Below, in pieces: positions 12,268 to 25,600 of a DNA stretch of 64,000 nt; the first letter of the stretch is position 1, and the number at the start of each line of letters is the position of its first letter. The stretch spans positions 2,852,001-2,916,000 of the forward strand of contig NEEC01000012.1 of the NCBI GenBank assembly GCA_002189035.1. Reading direction: 5' to 3'. A program made the position numbers and the translations under genes. The notes under the pieces are model-generated. The model saw nothing but the letters and a program-made list of their open reading frames with translations, was not told the DNA's origin and made no database searches. The DNA is from Utricularia gibba (taxonomy: Eukaryota > Streptophyta > Magnoliopsida > Lamiales > Lentibulariaceae).

Positions 12268-12744
12268 TCATGGGTTGAAAATGAGGTTGCCGCATTTGCA
12301 TTTCCAGCGCATTGGCTTGTAGTTCCAAGTACCGTCGCCTCCTCTGGCGTAGTTGATTGTTACCGGCACTGGGGAATCGCTTTTGATTTGCGGGCTCGTC
12401 GGAACTTGAATCGCCTCGCAGCGGCCGCAGGAGAAGCACCGCCCCTCGCACCGCGGCGGCCGGGATCCTATCTGCGACCTCAGGATCATCGCTCTCGTTT
12501 TCTTCCATTCCCCAACAGATTGCTGTTCTGGTTGCTGGAGGAGGATTCTTCCTGAAACAAAAAAACACCACAAGATTACATTTTAACCCAACCCACAACA
12601 CGAAACATAGAAAGAAACACAACACAGGGGAGGCAGGGAATGAACACCAGAACAGTTACCTTGCGCACCACCAAGGTATCCTGCAACAACAAGCAGCGAA
12701 ATCGCAAGATTTCCAAGCTTCAAGCGGTTATGAGTGCAACCCAT
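12268..12744 (-). CDS. EPFL2: EPIDERMAL PATTERNING FACTOR-like secreted peptide, EPFL2 type
   Basis: Precursor of a secreted Cys-rich signalling peptide that acts through ERECTA-family receptors (family knowledge). Two exons on the minus strand, 12744-12660 and 12551-12268; the phase-1 join (G + GA) gives 122 residues, near the size of Arabidopsis EPFL2. Exon 1 is almost entirely signal peptide (MGCTHNRLKLGNLAISLLVV). Exon 2 carries the mature domain: IGSRPPRCEGRCFSCGRCEA, QVPTSPQ, a loop of about 25 residues, NYKPM.WKCKCGN and the C-terminal IFNP. Six cysteines are visible in the mature part. The long loop and the NYKPM/IFNP signature separate it from STOMAGEN and EPFL4/6. An in-frame upstream ATG exists, but MGC gives the cleaner signal peptide. 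It is divergently oriented to the ERF gene at 14.6 kb. Confidence 0.93.
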
Positions 12745-14608
12745 TTGTGGAGGACAGAAGGAACAGCAGCTCTTCCTCCGGATCAAGTAAGCATAAAAGA
12801 CTAGAACTGTCACAACACTAGCAGGGAGTGAGAAGGTGATAGACTTTACACACAAGGAATGTTGGAGAACAAGCGATGGAAGATTCAGCAAAGCAGCAAC
12901 ACACAAGCGGAAACACAAGGAACGATGATTGATCAAGATTCAAGGTGCAGTTTTGGAGAAAGAGCCCTTCTGGGCTGGAGGCAGAGAGTAGCAAAGGAGG
13001 AAGGAAAGGGAAAGGAGTGCAGACCAGAAGAAAAGGAATGGGACCAGAGGAAACCCAGGCTCCCACACCCCACCTGAAGCCACTCCTAATTAATGCAACA
13101 ATGCCACTCTGGACTCCACAGCAACTCAAAGAGAGAATAACTTCACCCCCAGAGCTTAGAGACACGGGGGGCGGGTGCATTTGTAGGCCAACGGGGCTGC
13201 AATCATGCAAATAAGCGATAAACACGGCGCAGGTTCTGTATAAACATAGGGACAAGAAGAGAAGAGGCGGCTGTCCGAAACCAGAATCCCCGGTCTTAAC
13301 TGCATTCCTTCTGCTGCGCTATTGAATTAGACGTACAAATGTTATTTTGATTAAATAAATTAGATGATAGTTAATAATTAATATTAGATATTAAATATAT
13401 TCAGAATTGATTTTTTAATACATTATGTATATCAAGCGTGAATTCATTTTATTGGTAAAAAAATAATGTTATTTATTCTCCTTCAAATATATGAATAAAT
13501 TAATATTTTTAATATTTTATAATACATTTTACCCAATCTGCTATTTTTATGTAGATTAATCCATATATATATATATATTTATATTTAATATTATTAAAAT
13601 AAAAAACACGATTAAATCGATTTAGGTCACCAATCGTTTATTATTGGGTTCAATTTGATAGAATTACAATTAAATCGTGAATCGTTTGTATAATGTTTTA
13701 CGTTTTTGGGTCCAAAAGGAGGAGGCCCGGTCCAATTGAGTTTATGGGCCGGCCGGGCGTATTTGGGCCACCAGAAACGGTCAGAAAATCGGTAGTTTAT
13801 CGGAAAAGGGGAAGGAATTAGGGCGTAGGTCGCCGTGAAGGTCTTGTTCCTGATTCCCAATTCCCGATTCTGTCGGAGAAGAATATTTTGTCGCGCTCTT
13901 TGCTCCTTGATTTTCGGGTGGCTTAAATATTTGGCAGAACTGAGCCTCGATTTTTTCCATGTTTTTTTTTACTGAATTATTAAACATGAAATAATTTGTT
14001 TACAGTGAGAAGTTGTTGGATGGAGCGTAGTTTGGTTGCGAGCTCTCTGAAAAGTGAAAACCCATGTTGTCTGTCCGTGCTGCATTACAGTGTCGAAGTG
14101 ATCAGATGCGAGAAAAAGGGAAAAAAAATCAGAAGCCAACTTGGTGGGTGTCCGTTTATTCCGTACCATCGGTGAGTGGACCGAGGTTATGGGGATGCTC
14201 AGTTGCAGGTGTTCCTGTTGATCTGGATCATGGAGATGAATACAGTATGCTGTTTCCCGGAAGGAAGCTATTTGAAGTTGGGACATTGGGGAGAGATTTC
14301 AAAGAAGCCATGAGCGTGTGATGGAGCAGGGAAGGGAGGAGGCAATCTCCATGACAAGACGAGGATGGCTTTTCTTGGGAGATGGATGTAATCGTGAGTT
14401 GTCTCAATTTTCTGGGATTAAAAAAAGGGTTTCCTTTGCCTGAATTCCTGCAGCCCTAACTCCTCCATTCCCTAAATCATGACCAAACCAAACCAAACCA
14501 GACCAGACCAGCCCCAACTTTTGTTGTTTTTTGTATTTGTTTTTAACTTTTGTGATCTCTCTTTAAATGATGGTGTGACTGGCATTTCAGAAGAGCTAGA
14601 GAAGCAGA
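12745..14608. other. Divergent intergenic region between EPFL2-like and ERF genes
   Basis: 1.86 kb that should contain both promoters. 12745-13330 is moderate GC and probably the EPFL2 leader and promoter. 13330-13620 is AT-rich with an (AT)n tract at 13567-13580. 13970-14400 has a short plus-strand ORF (14064-14321) without family resemblance. A CCAAA/CCAGA pentamer tract lies at 14482-14513, close to the ERF start. Confidence 0.55.
14482..14513 (+). repeat. Pentamer tandem tract (ACCAA / ACCAG)
   Basis: Six consecutive ACCAA or ACCAG pentamers in the leader or promoter of the ERF gene, about 100 bases before its ATG. The run changes from ACCAA to ACCAG halfway along. Confidence 0.8.
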
Positions 14609-15283
14609 ATGCCATCATCAAAACCCTTGGCTCCCTTGGAGCTGGGCCACCTTGAGAAAGGAGCATGCACTCTTCTTCAAAGTGCAGCAGCTGTGGGGTT
14701 CCGCGGAAAGAAGAAGAAGAAGTTGCCTGATCCGGGAAGGTTTCTGGGTGTACGTCGGCGGCCCTGGGGACGATACGCAGCGGAGATTAGGGACCCCAAC
14801 ACCAAAGAGAGGCACTGGCTGGGGACATTTGACACCGCACAAGAGGCTGCATTGGCTTATGATAAAGCAGCTCTTTCCATCAAAGGCCTTCAAGCCACAA
14901 CCAACTTCATCTACACAAATGCAAACCCAGAAGATGAAGAAGACAAGGGTTTGTTCAATGATATCTTGAAACCTGAACCAAACTCAGGATACTTAGACTG
15001 CATTGTCCCTAGCAACTACTTGTACCCTCCCCATGCTCGACGGTTGAATACCCCTGACAGGAAACTGGCCTCTTGTGTCGGAGAACTCGATGATAAAGAG
15101 ACACGGATCTTTAGCACCCCACTAGAAGAACAAAGAGTTCAACTTGGACAGTATTGTGAGCTCTCGGCAGTAGTCTACAATCATGGCGTTGTTGGGGAAT
15201 CAAAGATCGAAGGTTGTGATCAGATGAATGGGAAAGTTTTCCCTTGCGGCGGGGATGATGCATGGAAGAACTGCGTGCTATGA
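14609..15283 (+). CDS. AP2/ERF transcription factor, group VIII (LEP/PUCHI/ERF086-like)
   Basis: Nuclear DNA-binding regulator of 224 residues with a single AP2 domain at about residues 44-101: [19 protein letters not shown], the WLGTF core, A.AYD.AA and TNF at the end. A KKKKK stretch directly before the domain may act as nuclear localisation signal. The [19 protein letters not shown] spelling matches the LEAFY PETIOLE / PUCHI / ERF086-087 branch rather than the CBF or GCC-binding group IX forms (recalled family sequence). The C-terminal 120 residues are poorly conserved and acidic in places, and I see no clear EAR motif. Intronless, as usual in this branch. In family members the genes act in lateral organ and inflorescence development; whether this one does is inference. 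Confidence 0.9.
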   Translation: MPSSKPLAPLELGHLEKGACTLLQSAAAVGFRGKKKKKLPDPGRFLGVRRRPWGRYAAEIRDPNTKERHWLGTFDTAQEAALAYDKAALSIKGLQATTNFIYTNANPEDEEDKGLFNDILKPEPNSGYLDCIVPSNYLYPPHARRLNTPDRKLASCVGELDDKETRIFSTPLEEQRVQLGQYCELSAVVYNHGVVGESKIEGCDQMNGKVFPCGGDDAWKNCVL

Positions 15284-16017
15284 ACAAGCAGCACTTTGGT
15301 TTGAACTTGAAGCACAGCTTCAATGGAGTACTGGTCTCTGCTGAGATTTTTAGGATCTTAGAGTAGGGTTTTCTTATCTTATTTTAGGGGCGGGTCTAGT
15401 ATTTATATGCCTTGATCCTATGAATATGATGGATGTCAATCTACTAGTGCTTGATGTTTTGACTATCACTTTTCTTGAATCAATAAAAAAAAATCAGAAA
15501 AACAAACTGATTAGGAAGATTCAACTGCTTCACAGTGAGAGGAACAGTTTGCATAATCAAAAAGTGTTGATATTTCTCAAGATCATTACATGCATAAAGA
15601 GGTAGGAAGCAATCAAATATGCCTTGTTCGTAACTAGTTTATTGCTTCTCCACCCCCCTGTACAAAAAGGGGGAACAACACCAGCATATGTACTTGATTC
15701 ACAGGCTAACTTGGTGTAGTTTTTGATCCCGAAAAGGGATCAAAGGAGAGGTGTAAACTAGTAGTTAAACACAGATAATCGAACAACCATGAGATGAAGC
15801 AGCCTTTACCTCGGAACTTGAGGAATGCAGAGAGATATATTTTACCTACAATGGAGGATACTTCGATTGTTATTTTCAAGACCGGGTAGAGGGCTGGCTT
15901 GGCTGATTCACTTCAGTTTTTGCCTAGAGAAATCGTCACCAATTATTCAAATGAAGATGGGTTGCCAGTTGACCAAAAAAACTCTGCCTTTCGCTTTTCT
16001 CTAGTTTTTGTTATTTC
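15284..16017. other. Convergent 3' flanks of ERF and CCCH genes
   Basis: Tail-to-tail region of 734 bases. It holds the ERF 3' UTR on one strand and the CCCH-gene 3' UTR on the other. An A run with AATAAA-like sequence lies near 15480. No other feature was seen. Confidence 0.6.
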
Positions 16018-18968
16018 TCAGTTGGAAGTCTTGACATCATCTCCCTGACTCAAGGAGATACCTGGATCTGAAGCAATGTTGGTCTGATCTGAATTTTGAA
16101 TGCTCATCTGAGATGCTGGTCCACTCTTTGAGAAAATTGAACCCACAGAGGCACTGGCACTACTCATTGATGACATTTGAGGTGGGAAGGGATCGGCTAG
16201 GAGGCTGGGCCTCCGGTCTGATGGGAACGTTGATGGAGCAAGAGTTAAGCTTGTTGATCCGATGGTGTATGGAGCCACAGGCATATCAGTGAGGGATGAA
16301 GCAGAAGAGCTGTAGCCCGGGGTCCTCATTGGATGATCAAATCTGCAAGAAGGGCCATATTCACACACTCCGTTTTGTGAATAGTGGGAACAAATTCTTG
16401 CACCCTGAGAACCAGAGAAACAAAGCATATAAATAGAAAGAAATATATTAAAAAAGCAGTGATTATTGCTTACAGGACGCAGAGGTAGCCCCATAGGACT
16501 TAGCATAAAATTCCTTGAAGAATTCCATTCAGACGGATGATGAAATTTACATGAAGCACCAAATTTACAGTCCCCATTCTTCAAATAATACTGGCATTCC
16601 GGTTGCCCAGGTCTCTCTGGAAATGCAACCTCTTTTTGACTGCTGCTTGAGGCACCAGTAGCAATTGAAATATATGGTCCCGAGTATGCAGTTGCTGCCG
16701 GAGACAAATGGGCAATACTGTAAATTGGGTCGGCTCCAACTGCAGGCTGAGTGCCAGGGGAGGTCCCTGGACTAAGAGGTGCCTATAGAGTGTATTAACT
16801 GGATGCATTTAGCAAATAGAAGAGTTGAGAATAAATACAATATATCAATCTCATTTGAGCTTTACCCCCGGATATGCTGTCCAAGGTACAGGAATGATAC
16901 CAGAAGAAAACAGCAGCGGTCCATAATTTCCGGGAACATAAGGACCTTGAAGCATCGTAGGCCGAGTGATAGGCCAGTTTCCTTGGATTACTCCATATTG
17001 TTGAGAAGTTTGAACAGATGGTCCCTGGACAGCGTGGAAAATGGTTGGTGGAGCAAAAGCTGTGGGAGTACCAATAGGTCCAGGACCTTGTTCAGGAGCT
17101 GGGAAATGCATCCCTGAAGGCTGCGGGTGATGAAATTTACAGGTGACACCAAATTTACATATTCCTGTCTTTATATAATACGAGCATTCTTTTTCTCCCT
17201 GCATAGATCATTGTAAGAGTCAAGTGTAAAATGAATATGATAGCATACGATGGAATGATAAACGAGGCAGACCGGCCGCAAGGGATATCCACAAATGTTC
17301 AGGGTCACCGGGGAGGCTGAATGTTTTGGGTGGTGATACTTGCAACTGGCACCAAATTTACATGTCCCGGTCTTCATGTAGTACTACAAGTGCAAGTTGG
17401 AGAAAGCATTATTTGAAATGCAGACACTTCAAAGCACTGGGGAAGACTGACCAACAAAAGCAAATGCCAATGCAACAAAAAATACAGTGTCAAATGATTG
17501 TGTGACAAACAACATGGCATGCTCAGAAAGAACGTGGTGACATTTCTGATGTAGAAGATGGCACAAAATGGTAACCCAAAAGGGGCACGAAAAGCTTATT
17601 CACATTTGCAAGCATTGTGGGTTGTCAAAGGAACTCATCAACATGAAAAAGGTTCAAGATAAGGCGACAAGTTATCATGTGAAATCAGTTGAGGCCAGTT
17701 GTAGGTTTTCAAGATGCAGAAGTATTCGCCACTTTTCCATATCAAATCGATATTAATAAGAACTATCCACACTATGCAGAAGAAGGCCACCTTGAACCAC
17801 AGGTAATCAAAAGGGAAGGATAAAAACAAAACACAAGATTACGAAAAAAAGCACATATTCTCTCCCTTCACCTATGAAACATAAATAGCATTTTGGACGA
17901 CAAAAGAAGCAAACTTCCACATCCTTTACTCTCATCGACGCATTGAATAAAGGAGACCAACGTATTGATATGATGACAAACCACACAGTGTGAAGATAGG
18001 AAAGGAAGGGGTTGGGTCCTCCAAATACCAAGTAAAAAAAATCTCTCTCTTTCACAACTTATACCTGACAAACTGGTTGACCAGTACGTTCGGGATACAT
18101 GCCTCCAGATCTGAAATCCCCCATTACCTACGTATGTAGAAAAGTTTTAGATATGCTGAGTTAATGAAAAGAGACCAAAGGAAAACGGTGAGAGTCAGTT
18201 TTGAATACAAGATTTTTTACAGACATTGGGAAACTTAGTTTGGGGTACAGTGTTTGCAGGACATTCTCTAGTAGAGAAGTTCTACTTGGTGATTATAAAT
18301 AAATGGCGCATTTTTCCCCCACAGTCATCAAGAACCAAACTCAACCCATGCAACCGAATAAGATTTGCTATCTGATATATCACTTATCTTTCACTTTAAC
18401 CCCATAGTTCAATTAAAGATTTTCTAAAGGTTTGTCGTAAAAACATTCATTCAGTAAAATGCAGGTAAGCATCCTAACCATCAGCTTTCTCCTAAACAAT
18501 TTGGCATCACACCAAAAATGAAAATTTTGTTCACGAAAAAAAATTCACGGCGAAATCTTGACTAAAACAACAGTATCTTACTGTTCAATCGACGATCCCA
18601 CAAAACGAAGTACCGAAGTATCAAAAACAGTTAACAAATGAAAGATCGCGATCGCTGTACCATGCTACGGTCAGGGGGTGATTAAAACGGCATCGATTTC
18701 CATACCCACAAAAGCCAGTCTTCAAATAGTAGAGACAATCCGGCTCATCCGGTCTCTCTGGATACGCTTGAGAATAACCTCCAAGACCCAGTTGCCACAG
18801 AGGCTCTACATTCACGAAATCAAAGCTAAAATGAGAATCAGCACCCTGAAATTATTCCCAAATTCAAGCGAAATTCAGATGAAATTCTCAACCAAACGCA
18901 CCTTCAAGCCCGGTTTCACCAACCGGCGCCACCCATTCCTCCACAGGGTCCAACGGAACACCCTCCAT
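16018..18968 (-). CDS. Five-finger CCCH zinc finger protein, ZFN1-like
   Basis: Plant ZFN-type nucleic-acid-binding protein; family members bind RNA or DNA. Seven minus-strand exons: 18968-18902, 18805-18669, 18127-18065, 17383-17273, 17198-16866, 16782-16474, 16404-16018, all GT-AG with consistent phases, giving 468 residues. Five C-x8-C-x5-C-x3-H fingers are visible: [20 protein letters not shown]; then one split by intron 3 (C in exon 3, the remainder in exon 4); [66 protein letters not shown] spacers precede fingers 1, 2 and 4, as in ZFN1. The linker between fingers 3 and 4 is long and Pro/Gly-rich; the C-terminal 100 residues are Ser-rich. The start [12 protein letters not shown] is supported by a phase-1 junction into exon 2. 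The promoter is rich in simple repeats. Confidence 0.93.
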
Positions 18969-19003
18969 TGCCTTTGTTTCACTGTACCTCTCCATGCTTT
19001 ATT

Positions 19004-19031
19004 ACACACACACACTCTCTCTCTCTCTCTG
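19004..19031. repeat. (AC)n-(TC)n compound microsatellite
   Basis: Direct reading shows an ACACACACAC tract running into CTCTCTCTCT. On the minus strand this gives GA repeats then GT repeats, within the expected 5' UTR of the CCCH gene, about 35-65 bases upstream of its ATG. Confidence 0.9.
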
Positions 19032-19289
19032 TCCTCCCCTGTTTCTAAACTATCTACGCAGTACAGTATAGCTTTATTCACTGCACAAACTATCTCCACA
19101 CGCAAAACGTATTTACAGAGACAGCTGTAGGAGACGAAGAAGAAGAAAGAGCGCGTGATTCCGGCCGCGGCAGCGGTGATCGCCAAAAAAAGGGGCGAGG
19201 GAGTGGGGGCTCGTAGAAAGAGAAAAAAGTGGAGACTTCCCTTCCAATCGCAGGCTCCTTCAATCCGACACGCACTCGCGTTTTATACA

Positions 19290-19346
19290 TCCACACAAAC
19301 ACGCACACAGTTCGCGTGTGTGCGTGCGTGTGTGTGAGCGTGTGTG
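19290..19346. repeat. AC-rich / GT-rich inverted repeat
   Basis: A CACACAAACACGCACACAG arm is followed after a few bases by a CGTGTGTGCGTGCGTGTGTG arm. The arms are imperfectly self-complementary and could fold back or adopt Z-DNA. The repeat lies in the promoter of the CCCH gene. Confidence 0.7.
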
Positions 19347-22300
19347 GGGCGTGATATTTCTGCACTTTTTGCTTCTCATTTATTTATTTTTGCAACAGTA
19401 AACACTTTTTCTTTTATTTCTATTAATATATTTTTTTTTGTCAACTCTTTATCAATAGTTAGTTGGTGTCGGTTTCGACGGGTTTTGGGCACCCACTGCC
19501 TCCACTTCACCACGACACGAACCCGAACTACAACACTAACCCCATGCATCACATTTTTTATCCACATTTAATTATTGGTTTAGAAAAGAAGTTTCTAGAA
19601 TGCATTTTAGGAACATAATTAGGATAAAAGTAAATTTTTTATCATTTTTGATTGAATAAATGCCACTATACACCATTTTTTATATAATATTATTCGTTTT
19701 AAACATTTATTTTTCGTGATTTTGTATTTTCTTTTTTAAAAAAAATACCTTACACAAAAGTAGGAGAATACTTATATTTAAACACATTCATTCCTCTGTT
19801 TATAATCAATATAAAATACTATCATTAGACTCCTAATCTTATATTAAAAATGCTTTGTAATGATTATTATTTTTTAAAAAATGGTAAAAAATTATACAAT
19901 CATTCCTAGTAAATTATTTATGATCCCACCATTAATTCAACCATCCAAATAATGGAAAAAATATCATATGATCCCAAAGATTCTAAGACCTTTTCCTATT
20001 TCAGAAGTTTAAAGATTTCAATTGTTAAAAACCACTTGAAAATTAAAAAATATGAATACCACAATTTTTCTTCACAATTCCACAACAAGTCTCAAACTCA
20101 ACCAAAAACAATAAATTAAGGCATCAACGTCCACCCATAGGGAGGTGCAATAATTTAATGGACACCATAAGATCTTCCTAGTTCACCTCTTTACAAAGAT
20201 TCTCAAAATCCTTACATTTCTCAATCTTCCAAATGTTTATTACTATTTGCATATATTGTTAAACTTAGAGTCTTGATCTCTTCAGAATCAAGATTTACGT
20301 CACAAGCAGCGAAGAAAAATACATGATAAACAAATTCATCTGTATTTAATATCGAACAAATTAAAACATATTATAAAGTGTGCATATGAATAGTTAAGGT
20401 TTGACTTTTGATAGATTAATTGATATTTATAAATAAAGATTAAATGTGAGGAAGGTGTTCAATCAAAATGATTAAATGTCATGTTCAATGTCCATAATGG
20501 ACTTTGATTTGTCCTACTTGAGTTTGAGGAGGCACTTTAGATCATTGGAATCATGTCGTTTTCTAAGCTCCCACTTTGGATTCTTGGATTAAAACACTAA
20601 TCACATATAATTTGACAAAAATAGTAAGTGGATTAAGTGGGAAAAGGGTAATCAATTTCAGATTAACGAATGGATGGACAGGAGAGGGCAAAATGGTAAG
20701 TTCCTGATGTGTTTGTAGTAGCCAATGAGATACGAGCACGTGGTGTACGAGAAAACCATGCCCACGGCGTCGTCTGTTGACTTTTGAGGCACGTGCCATC
20801 AATTATGGGAGATTCCGTTGTACGAAGCAGATTTGCCATATCACCACCGTTCAAATTGTATTAAAAAAACAATTCTCCATATTGATTAATAATTAATTTA
20901 GTATTTGATATTGTTTATTTTTAAATTGTATTTATTTTACTTTATTTGAGTGAATCTTTAGGATCCTCATTCTGGGATATGTTTTTTTATTTTATTAAAT
21001 GCGCGTTTTTACACCAAGGATATATTTGGTTGATAGGATTATACATATTAAAAAATAGAATTATAATACATTGTTTTGATAGGTTTAAATAAGTTATAAA
21101 TTATACAAGTTTTTTAATTCTATATATGTGGATTTATTTAAACCACATCTCTTTCTTACTTTATTTAAAACTACTTAATCTCATTTCTAATCAGAATAAC
21201 TAAACACTATGTAAAAAATTAATCCTATAACGCTATATAAATCCAAATAAATTAAACTCAATTTATCTCATTTCCATTAACTAGATACTATCTTAGTGAA
21301 ATCTTCTTCTTTGATACGAATATTATACTCAAATTTCGAGTTTTTCGCATTATTGAAGTTCTCTATTTTTATTTTCTTGCAAAAATACAGAAAATGTAAA
21401 ATTCATTCTAAAATAATTCTAAAAAATATTTTGACTAATTGTGAAGAAATTTATTCGATCTCAATAATAATTAATATGTAGATGATGAAAAAAATAATAT
21501 TCGATCATATTGTTGGAGAAGGGTAGTAATTTGATATTTTTTTTGAATATATATTTTTGAGTATTAAATAAACTAACAATATTAAATAATATAATTTGAA
21601 AATTTTAGGGTTTAGGGCTCAAAGGGCTTTTGTCGCTTAGGGCTCATTTACATACAAGCGGCCCAATCGATTATTTAAAAGTGCGGTCAAAATTGTGAAA
21701 TCGACAAGGATTGGGGGGTTAACCGAGAACGTAAAACGTTTAGGGGTCAAGATGCAATTTAAAAAAGAACGGGATGTCGAACATACGAGTTTCGCGGTTA
21801 TTACCTCACGATTGAATAATATATCTTTTTTGGATGATTAAAAATCTTCTTCGTCGTCGTCTTCCCCGCCTTTCTCTAGAGTCTCACTACAGCGTACGGC
21901 AATCGCAATCCCCTCTCCTTTTCAAGGTGATGATCCCAAATTTCGAGTACTGATGCACCTCCAGAATGCTCTGAATTCAATCTGCTGAAGAAGTACAAGA
22001 ACGCAGATTCTTTCTCTTGACAAAGCAACGGGAGCCATATGTGTGGGTGATCTTAATTGGCTAGTTCTTTTGAATTTTGGGTGCTATAAATGTGTTTTGT
22101 TCTGTTTTTTGGGTCTAAATGATTATTCTTGATCAAGGCGGCTTTTTCCCCTCAAATGCTGCGTTTCTGTTTAGTTCAAATCTGAGTTCTCTTACTGGTT
22201 GAATTTTGGTCAGTATGCGCAAGTGACGGGGATTTCTGTCGTTTAAAGATGTTTATGATCTTTTAATTTGGGCTTCAGAGTAATAATTATTCGCGGTTTT

Positions 22301-22639
22301 TAGAGAGCTCTTTTTTTTGTTCGATCAAATGATCACGATTCATGTGCAATCAGAGCTTGCTATGTAAGTTTCAGCATTGGGAGAACTTTTAGATTGTTTA
22401 GTTTTGTGTCCGGTTTTCAGCAATTTTATTCCTTGAATATTTTTTGCTTGTCCTTTTTCCCCATATGTTCTTGTCCTTGCATGAAAAGGTTTCCCTCCCG
22501 TAGTGAATTCATTCCTTTATTAGCTTATTCCTTTTGTAGGACTGTATATAAATTTTAAACAATTGATGCAGGTTTCTTTTCAAAATTAATATTTCTTTGT
22601 TGTTAGGATATCTGATAACTTGGCTTCGTAGCGCCCTAA

Positions 22640-25600
22640 ATGGGGCCTCCGAGAAAGTCTAAGAGCGTGAATAAACGCTATGATGAAGTCTCCCCTACCA
22701 AGGAAGAATGTGGTTATAAAAGAAGCATCAGTCGGGTGAGTTTCTGTTGTTAATGAAATGTAAACATTACAAAGATGCCTGGACAGATGCCATGTTCATA
22801 TTATGTCGCCTACATTCTTTTGAACGCCATACAAGCAGAGATGCATGTGTGCATTGCGTCTGACTCTTATTTCTCTGCTTAAATTTAGAAAAGGAAGTTG
22901 ACTGGTATGCTAGGACCTCGATGGACCACAGAAGAACTGACACGTTTCTATGACTCTTACCGCAAGTGTGGCAAAGATTGGAAAAAGGTTGGTCATTTTA
23001 TTTTAATTTTACTTGAAATGCTGTTTTCTAAGGGAAACTTCATTCAATATGTTGGAAACAATTTAAGTGCTTCAACAGATGTGATTATCCCTTCAGAAAT
23101 TTGTAAGTTCTGCTGCTTTTTTAGATCCCCAAGTCTTTTCAAACACACTGCATAAAATTCCTGGAATTTGGTTTTCCTTTATTATTGCCCGTCTCTACAC
23201 TATAGACCTTCTCGCAATTGGAGGTCATTTCCTCTACTGTCGTTGAACCATTTATTGATATCAGAATTCGAGATTTTTAAAATCCTACTCTGCCAAGCAC
23301 CTATTGATCTAGGCTCCAAATCACAACCCAATCCTTCCCCTAAACCGTGTATCAATCCTCTCCTTCCACAGATTTGTACGTCCACTATTCATTCCCCTAT
23401 CATCACTAACTTAACTCTAGTTCATTGGTGCAAGCTTGTGAGAATTTTGAATCCTAGCCCAACAGAACCATGGCACTGTGTGTTCTTGTGTGTTTCTTCT
23501 TTTCTTATCCACAAAGGTTGCATTCTTATGTCTTAATTGCATGGCAAACTTGTTAGCACAATTCCCAGTTTACCTAAGAATTGTAACTTTGATATTTGTT
23601 TCACTTCTTTTTCCGTGAATGCAGGTGGCTTGTGCTGTGAAAAATCGTTCTCCTGACGTGGTTGAGGCCCTTTACTCAATGAACAAGGTAACTGTTATCA
23701 TAAAAAGCATTTAATTTGAGTGCCCTATTCGTGTTAATTTTCTTTTAATAATCTGTTATTTTGCATTTAATTTTCTTCTCTTGAATTTCAGGCGTACTTA
23801 TCTCTTCCTCATGGAACTGCCTCTGCTGCGGGACTAATAGCCATGATGACCGACCATTACAGCAATATGGTAAGCTAACTCCAGAAGATCTTGACTGGGT
23901 TATCTGGAAAGATTTCGTGGTGAATTTTCATTTTCTGGAGCATTAGACATCATATTGAGTCAGTTTTAGAGATAACTCGAATGTTAGTCGTCTTTTTGCA
24001 TGCTGTATTGTTCCGTTTCCATTCTCATCCCATGTCCTTAAGACAGGTCACTGACACAATAACTTGAATTGATGATCACAGGTGACATCAAGAATCTTAG
24101 TTATCATTGAGATGCCATATCCCTTTTTTTCCCACAGGTAGGAAGTGATAGTGATCGAGATAGCACTGGTGGTGTGGGGTCCTCTAGGAAGAGTCGAAAT
24201 CGTGCTCGTGGAAGAATTTCAACTACTGCATCTAAAGTATCGTTAGATGAGCAGTATGAATCACATTCTCCTATCAAAGAGTCAAGCATTGGTTGCATGT
24301 CACTGTTAAAGGGGAAGGGTTCAGGTTGAGCTTCTTCTTAGCATGCAAATCATATCGGGGTACATAATGGCTGTCTTTAAGTGATTGGTTCAACATTTTT
24401 TTTAACATATATTTTTTACTGTATTAAAAGCATTTTCACATGGATACCCGTCTTGCTGTTGCGGAATAATAAAAAAAATAATTACCTGCGGCAAATTGCC
24501 CATTTTCCTGTTCTGTTCTTGTCTTGTTTTTATGTGAAGATTTTTCGACCCTGCTTTGTTTAATTGATCTGCTGTCTCCCATGAAATATTTGCAATGCGC
24601 CAAATGTTTTGATCCTTCGCATTCTACATGTTGACCCCTGCCATTCAGGAACTAGACCCCGTCCTGTTGGGAAAAGAACACCAAGGTTCCCAGTTTCATT
24701 CTCACACCAACACACCAACGCTGGAATTTATTCCTCCCCAAATAAACGCTTGAAGTTGGAGGATTATGCTGACTATGAAGAAGTAGAGTTGGCACTAGCT
24801 TTGACAGAGGCATCACAAAGGGGCGGTTCCCCTCAGGTTTCTGGAACGCCTTGCAAATTATCTGAAACTGTCGTGTCATCTGATTTTAACCATACTCTAA
24901 GAAAGGTAATGATTAATGAATTTTATATGCGAGACTATGTTCTCTTTTCTCATGAAGCTGCTTTTTATCACAGCATGCAGACGTGGAAACCAAGATTTTT
25001 CCAAATGAGATGGATGAAGAAGTCCTTGAAGGAAGCACAGAAGCTGACACCAGGGAGTTGATGAGACCCTTGGGTGATGGCACAACAAGGAAAAATAACA
25101 GAAACCTTGAAGGGGGAAATATTGAAACTGATATCCACAATAAGGACCATGTGGATGACATTAAGGAAGAATGCAGTCAAACAGAGGGAGGCCACGGGTC
25201 TCATGCACAAGGAAGCAAGCTTGATATCGAGGTCAATGATTCCAAGGTTTTTTCACCCGCTCAAACCCAGAGAAAGAAGAGTAAAAAGGGTCTTTTTAGA
25301 GAAGGTATGATAAAATTCTTAGTAATCGTCGTTTTGAAGAAGCACTGAATTTCCCGTAGGAATAAAGTGTTGATTTGACCATTTAGGGATATAACACGGC
25401 AACCTTAATTTCTGTCACTCAATCTTTGTAGATGAAGGGCCTGCGTTTGATGCTTTACAAGCTCTTGCTGATTTGTCGCTGTTGATGCCACCTGAAAATG
25501 AAGACGGTATGTGATCTTTCCCTGTCTTCCTAATGCTTACCTAGATTATGTAGGTTAAGCTTTCATCCTCCTCCATCCTCACATTGGATGTTGTTGTCTG

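Larger units (their letters stand above)
18969..22639. other. Intergenic region upstream of the CCCH and ALY genes
   Basis: Head-to-head spacing of 3.7 kb. 18969-19350 is the CCCH leader and promoter with microsatellites. 19370-20540 and 20870-21640 are AT-rich without coding signal. A palindromic G-box GGCACGTGCC lies at about 20789-20798. 21840-22630 looks like the ALY 5' UTR (pyrimidine-rich TCTTCTTCGTCGTCGTCTTC start), probably with an intron. No gene was found between. Confidence 0.55.

Noticed and set aside
12014-12625. 203-codon minus-strand ORF overlapping EPFL2
   Set aside because: It is in a different frame from the well-supported EPFL2 exon and has no family resemblance.
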